Origin: Hymenochaete sp. R1
Taxonomy: Eukaryota > Basidiomycota > Agaricomycetes > Hymenochaetales > Hymenochaetaceae
Reading direction: 5' to 3'
NCBI GenBank assembly: GCA_019400425.1
Contig: JAFREE010000281.1
Coordinates: forward strand, 1 to 19,249
Length of the DNA: 19,249 nt
Below are positions 17,282 through 19,249 of the stretch, one piece after another (position 1 is the first letter of the stretch; each line of letters begins with the position of its first letter). The notes beneath the pieces were generated by a model. It was not told where the DNA came from and made no database searches. It saw nothing but the letters and a program-made list of their open reading frames with translations. Position numbers and translations under genes: made by a program.

Positions 17282-19249
17282 ATGCTTCAGTTTAAAGCCG
17301 CTTTTACGAACGTGGACGCCAAGTTCGTAAAAGTGGCAGACAAGGAATGCGAGTCGGCGAGCAGCGACCTCAAGAAATGGTTCAAGAAACTTTCCGTGGG
17401 TCTCTCTGCTGCACCATGACCGTCACTGTCCCCTTATGCCGAATGAACGCGCTCTCTGTTCTCTTGCTTTGCTGCATTGCGAAACTGGCTTGATGGGGGA
17501 ATGGAATTGGAACTGGGTGTCTGCGTTCGCGGTGGATAATCTAGAAAGACGAAAGGGCGCATGACTCCAAGGTTGCATCAGCGAATACAAAGATAAAGCA
17601 AGCAGGTCCGTCCCCCCCACACTCATAACTCTCGCGCATCTCCATACACGTACACATACACTCATACCATTTTCAACTATATTCCCCATCTACATACCGT
17701 TATCCCCTGTGCCCTCCTTGGTCTTCCATGTGTGTGATGTAAGAATAGGCGAGCTATTCGAGAAGAGAGCCAAGAAGGACCTCGGCGCCGCAGAGGCACA
17801 CACGCGCTACCTCGAGCTCCTCAGCGCCGTAGGCCCCGAAACGGCAGAAGAGAAACAGTACGTCTTCTCTCCCCCTCCCCCCCTTCCTCACCCACGCCAA
17901 ACGAAATCTAACATACCCGCTCCCTCGCTCGGCACCTCGCAGCTCACACGCCCTCTCCACGACCCAATCCCACACAACGGTCATCACAGCCGTCGCCCTC
18001 TCCATCGCGTGCACCGCAGACGCGGAGTGGGCGCGGTGCGCGGGTGTGCGGGGGTGGTTGGGCGGATTGGGGAGTGTAGGGCGTATTTGGAGGGCGGGTG
18101 GGGGTTGCCGATTCCGGGTCCGGTTCTGGATCCTGGAATGAATGTGGGTGAGGCGGCGGCGGCGGGAGTGGGGGTAGGGGTAGGGAGGGGAGAGGGAGAA
18201 GGGAGGGGACTCGGAGGGACGAGGGTGGACGAGATGGGCGTGAGGGTGTCCGGTTCTCAGACCCAAAACCAAAACCAGAACCAGAACCAGAACCAGAGTC
18301 AGAGTCAGAACCAGAACGGACCGACCTCAACCTCGACATCGACATCAACATCCCTACCCGCCCGAACCCGAGCCGGCGGGCCAAACCCACCCCCGCTGAG
18401 CTCCTACTTTCCCCACCCCCACCTACACCCTCACCAAAACCCGACGGCTCTAGAGAAGTTCAACGCGGACTCTGTGAGGAGCATCGAGAGTCTGTCGAGT
18501 TTCCCCAGTCCGCCGAGTCATTTCCCGTTGCCTGGGATGGGCGTGGGTGGGGGCGGGGGTATGGGTGTAGGTGTAGGTGTAGGGATGGAACGGCAGGACG
18601 AAAGGGTGAATGGGAGAGAGAACGAGGGAGCGAACGAGAACGAGAACGATAAGAAAGAGAAGGAGAAAGAGAGGAGGCCGGGCGTGTTAACGGTAGCGTC
18701 CTCAGAGGCGGTAGAGAACGTCAGCGTCGGGAGGGCTGACGGCGGCGGCGGCAGCAATGGCGGGACATCGACGCATCCAGATCTCCACGTCGTCGGGAAC
18801 GCGAACTTGAGGGACCGTTCAGACCGAGACGGTGACGGCGACAATGACACCAATACTAACAATGGCAGAGACACCATCAAACCCCTCCGACCTCCCGAGT
18901 CGCCTTCTTCTACCTCTGCATCAGCGTCGGTAGGGCATAGGAGACGGGATAGTTGGCAAACGGGCGTGGGGGTGGGTGTGGGGGTGGGTGAGCTCGGTCA
19001 AGGCCAAGCGCAGGGACAGGGACAGGGACAGGAGAGAAGGGCGAGCGGGGGTGGGGTCGAGAGGTCTGAGAGCCGGTTGAGTACGGGGAGCCTTGTTGCG
19101 AGTATGAGGGATAAGTGGGGCCGGGGATCCCTCACTACTATCTTCTCCATCTCCATCTGCGGGAAACATCACATCGTTGACACCGTAATAGCATTAATAA
19201 TACCAATTAAACATTTGTGTATGAGGCATGATCTAGTAAGTTCTGAGTG
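17282..19249 (+). CDS. Conserved basidiomycete protein with helical N-terminus and long disordered tail; 3' incomplete, apparent frame break
   Basis: Exons: 17282-17395, 17545-17605, 17749-17857, then 17943 to the window edge; introns of 149, 143 and 85 nt with phases agreeing at all joins. The N-terminus (FKAAFTNVDAKFVKVADKE, then SDLKKWFKKL, KDERAHDSKVASANTKIKQA, AHTRYLELLSAVGPE) matches a conserved Agaricomycete protein I recall. Its long amphipathic helices suggest a BAR/IMD-like membrane or cytoskeletal scaffold; that fold is an inference. In exon four the frame is correct through TADAEWARCAGVR (to 18051). The family continuation VVGRIGECRAYLEGGW is read in another frame from 18054. One base is missing from the G run 18050-18054, through sequencing error or mutation. 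From there the frame is open to the window edge (about 398 codons) and very low in complexity: Asn-Gln, Ser-Thr, Gly-Val and Glu-Asn repeats, ending near STGSLVASMRDKW (19077-19115). This stretch is GC-rich, unlike the rest of the window. Confidence 0.68.
18261..18317 (+). repeat. Low-complexity AACCAG repeat encoding Asn-Gln units
   Basis: Tandem CAAAAC/CAGAAC/CAGAGT hexamers in the right-end gene give alternating Gln-Asn and Gln-Ser. The unit length is a multiple of three, so copy-number change would keep the frame, as expected in a tolerated disordered tail. Confidence 0.8.
18545..18584 (+). repeat. Low-complexity GGTGTA/GGTGGG repeat encoding Gly-Val/Gly units
   Basis: GGGTGT/GGTGTA hexamers encode a Gly-Gly and Gly-Val run in the tail of the right-end gene. 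A related GTGGGG/GTGGGT run occurs at about 18966-18990. Confidence 0.75.
19011..19032 (+). repeat. CAGGGA hexamer repeat encoding Gln-Gly units
   Basis: Three and a half CAGGGA copies in the tail of the right-end gene; the unit is in frame. Confidence 0.8.

Noticed and set aside
17754..19172. Four minus-strand proline/serine-rich frames (172, 148, 120 and 83 codons)
   Set aside because: They mirror the low-complexity plus-strand exon of the right-end gene, overlap each other in different frames and show no splice or domain support.
1..19249. tRNA, rRNA, CRISPR array, LTR pair, prokaryotic operon or phage features
   Set aside because: None was found by eye: no tRNA-like T-loop/acceptor pairing, no regularly spaced repeats and no long direct repeats. 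Spliced genes throughout argue against a prokaryotic source.

Overview
The window reads as nuclear DNA of a basidiomycete fungus, most likely an Agaricomycete. Nearly every recognisable protein has to be assembled from several exons joined across GT..AG introns, mostly 43-98 nt with CTAAC/CTGAC-like branch sites. The protein families are also typical of mushroom genomes: an orphan BTB-type protein, a Tnp2/CACTA-type transposase and a Tet-like dioxygenase. There are no prokaryotic operons, CRISPR arrays, rRNA genes or tRNA genes. All gene models were built by hand from splice sites and frame continuity; none was checked against a database.

Layout, left to right. (1) 161-1972, minus: five-exon TET/JBP-type Fe(II)/2-oxoglutarate dioxygenase, 531 aa. 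(2) 1973-4125: mostly intergenic, with one weak two-exon candidate at 2947-3492. (3) 4126-5553, plus: eight-exon unknown protein with a short coiled coil, 342 aa, behind a TATA box. (4) 5554-7780: sparse, with one ambiguous candidate at 6365-7016. (5) 7969-8893, plus: four-exon BTB/POZ-like protein, 248 aa, with a strong TATA box and a poly(A) signal. (6) 9307-10382, plus: five-exon coiled-coil RING-finger protein, 266 aa, with an unusually long RING loop. (7) about 10937-14197, plus: Tnp2-type transposase, at least 1046 codons, 5' end unresolved. (8) 14828-15425 plus and 15976-16633 minus: a tail-to-tail pair of diverged paralogues of a family I do not recognise, sharing two introns at identical positions and phases. 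(9) 17282 to the right edge, plus: a conserved basidiomycete protein with a helical N-terminus and a very long low-complexity tail; it carries an apparent one-base frame break in a G run and continues past the window.

The genes do not form a pathway. The window looks like accessory fungal sequence (Tet-like gene, transposase, orphan lineage-specific genes) running into a more conserved locus at the right end. The best candidates for something undescribed are the paralogue pair at 14.8-16.6 kb, the eight-exon orphan at 4.1-5.6 kb, and the RING protein with the expanded loop. The automatic open reading frames on the minus strand at 17.75-19.17 kb are shadows of the long plus-strand frame.
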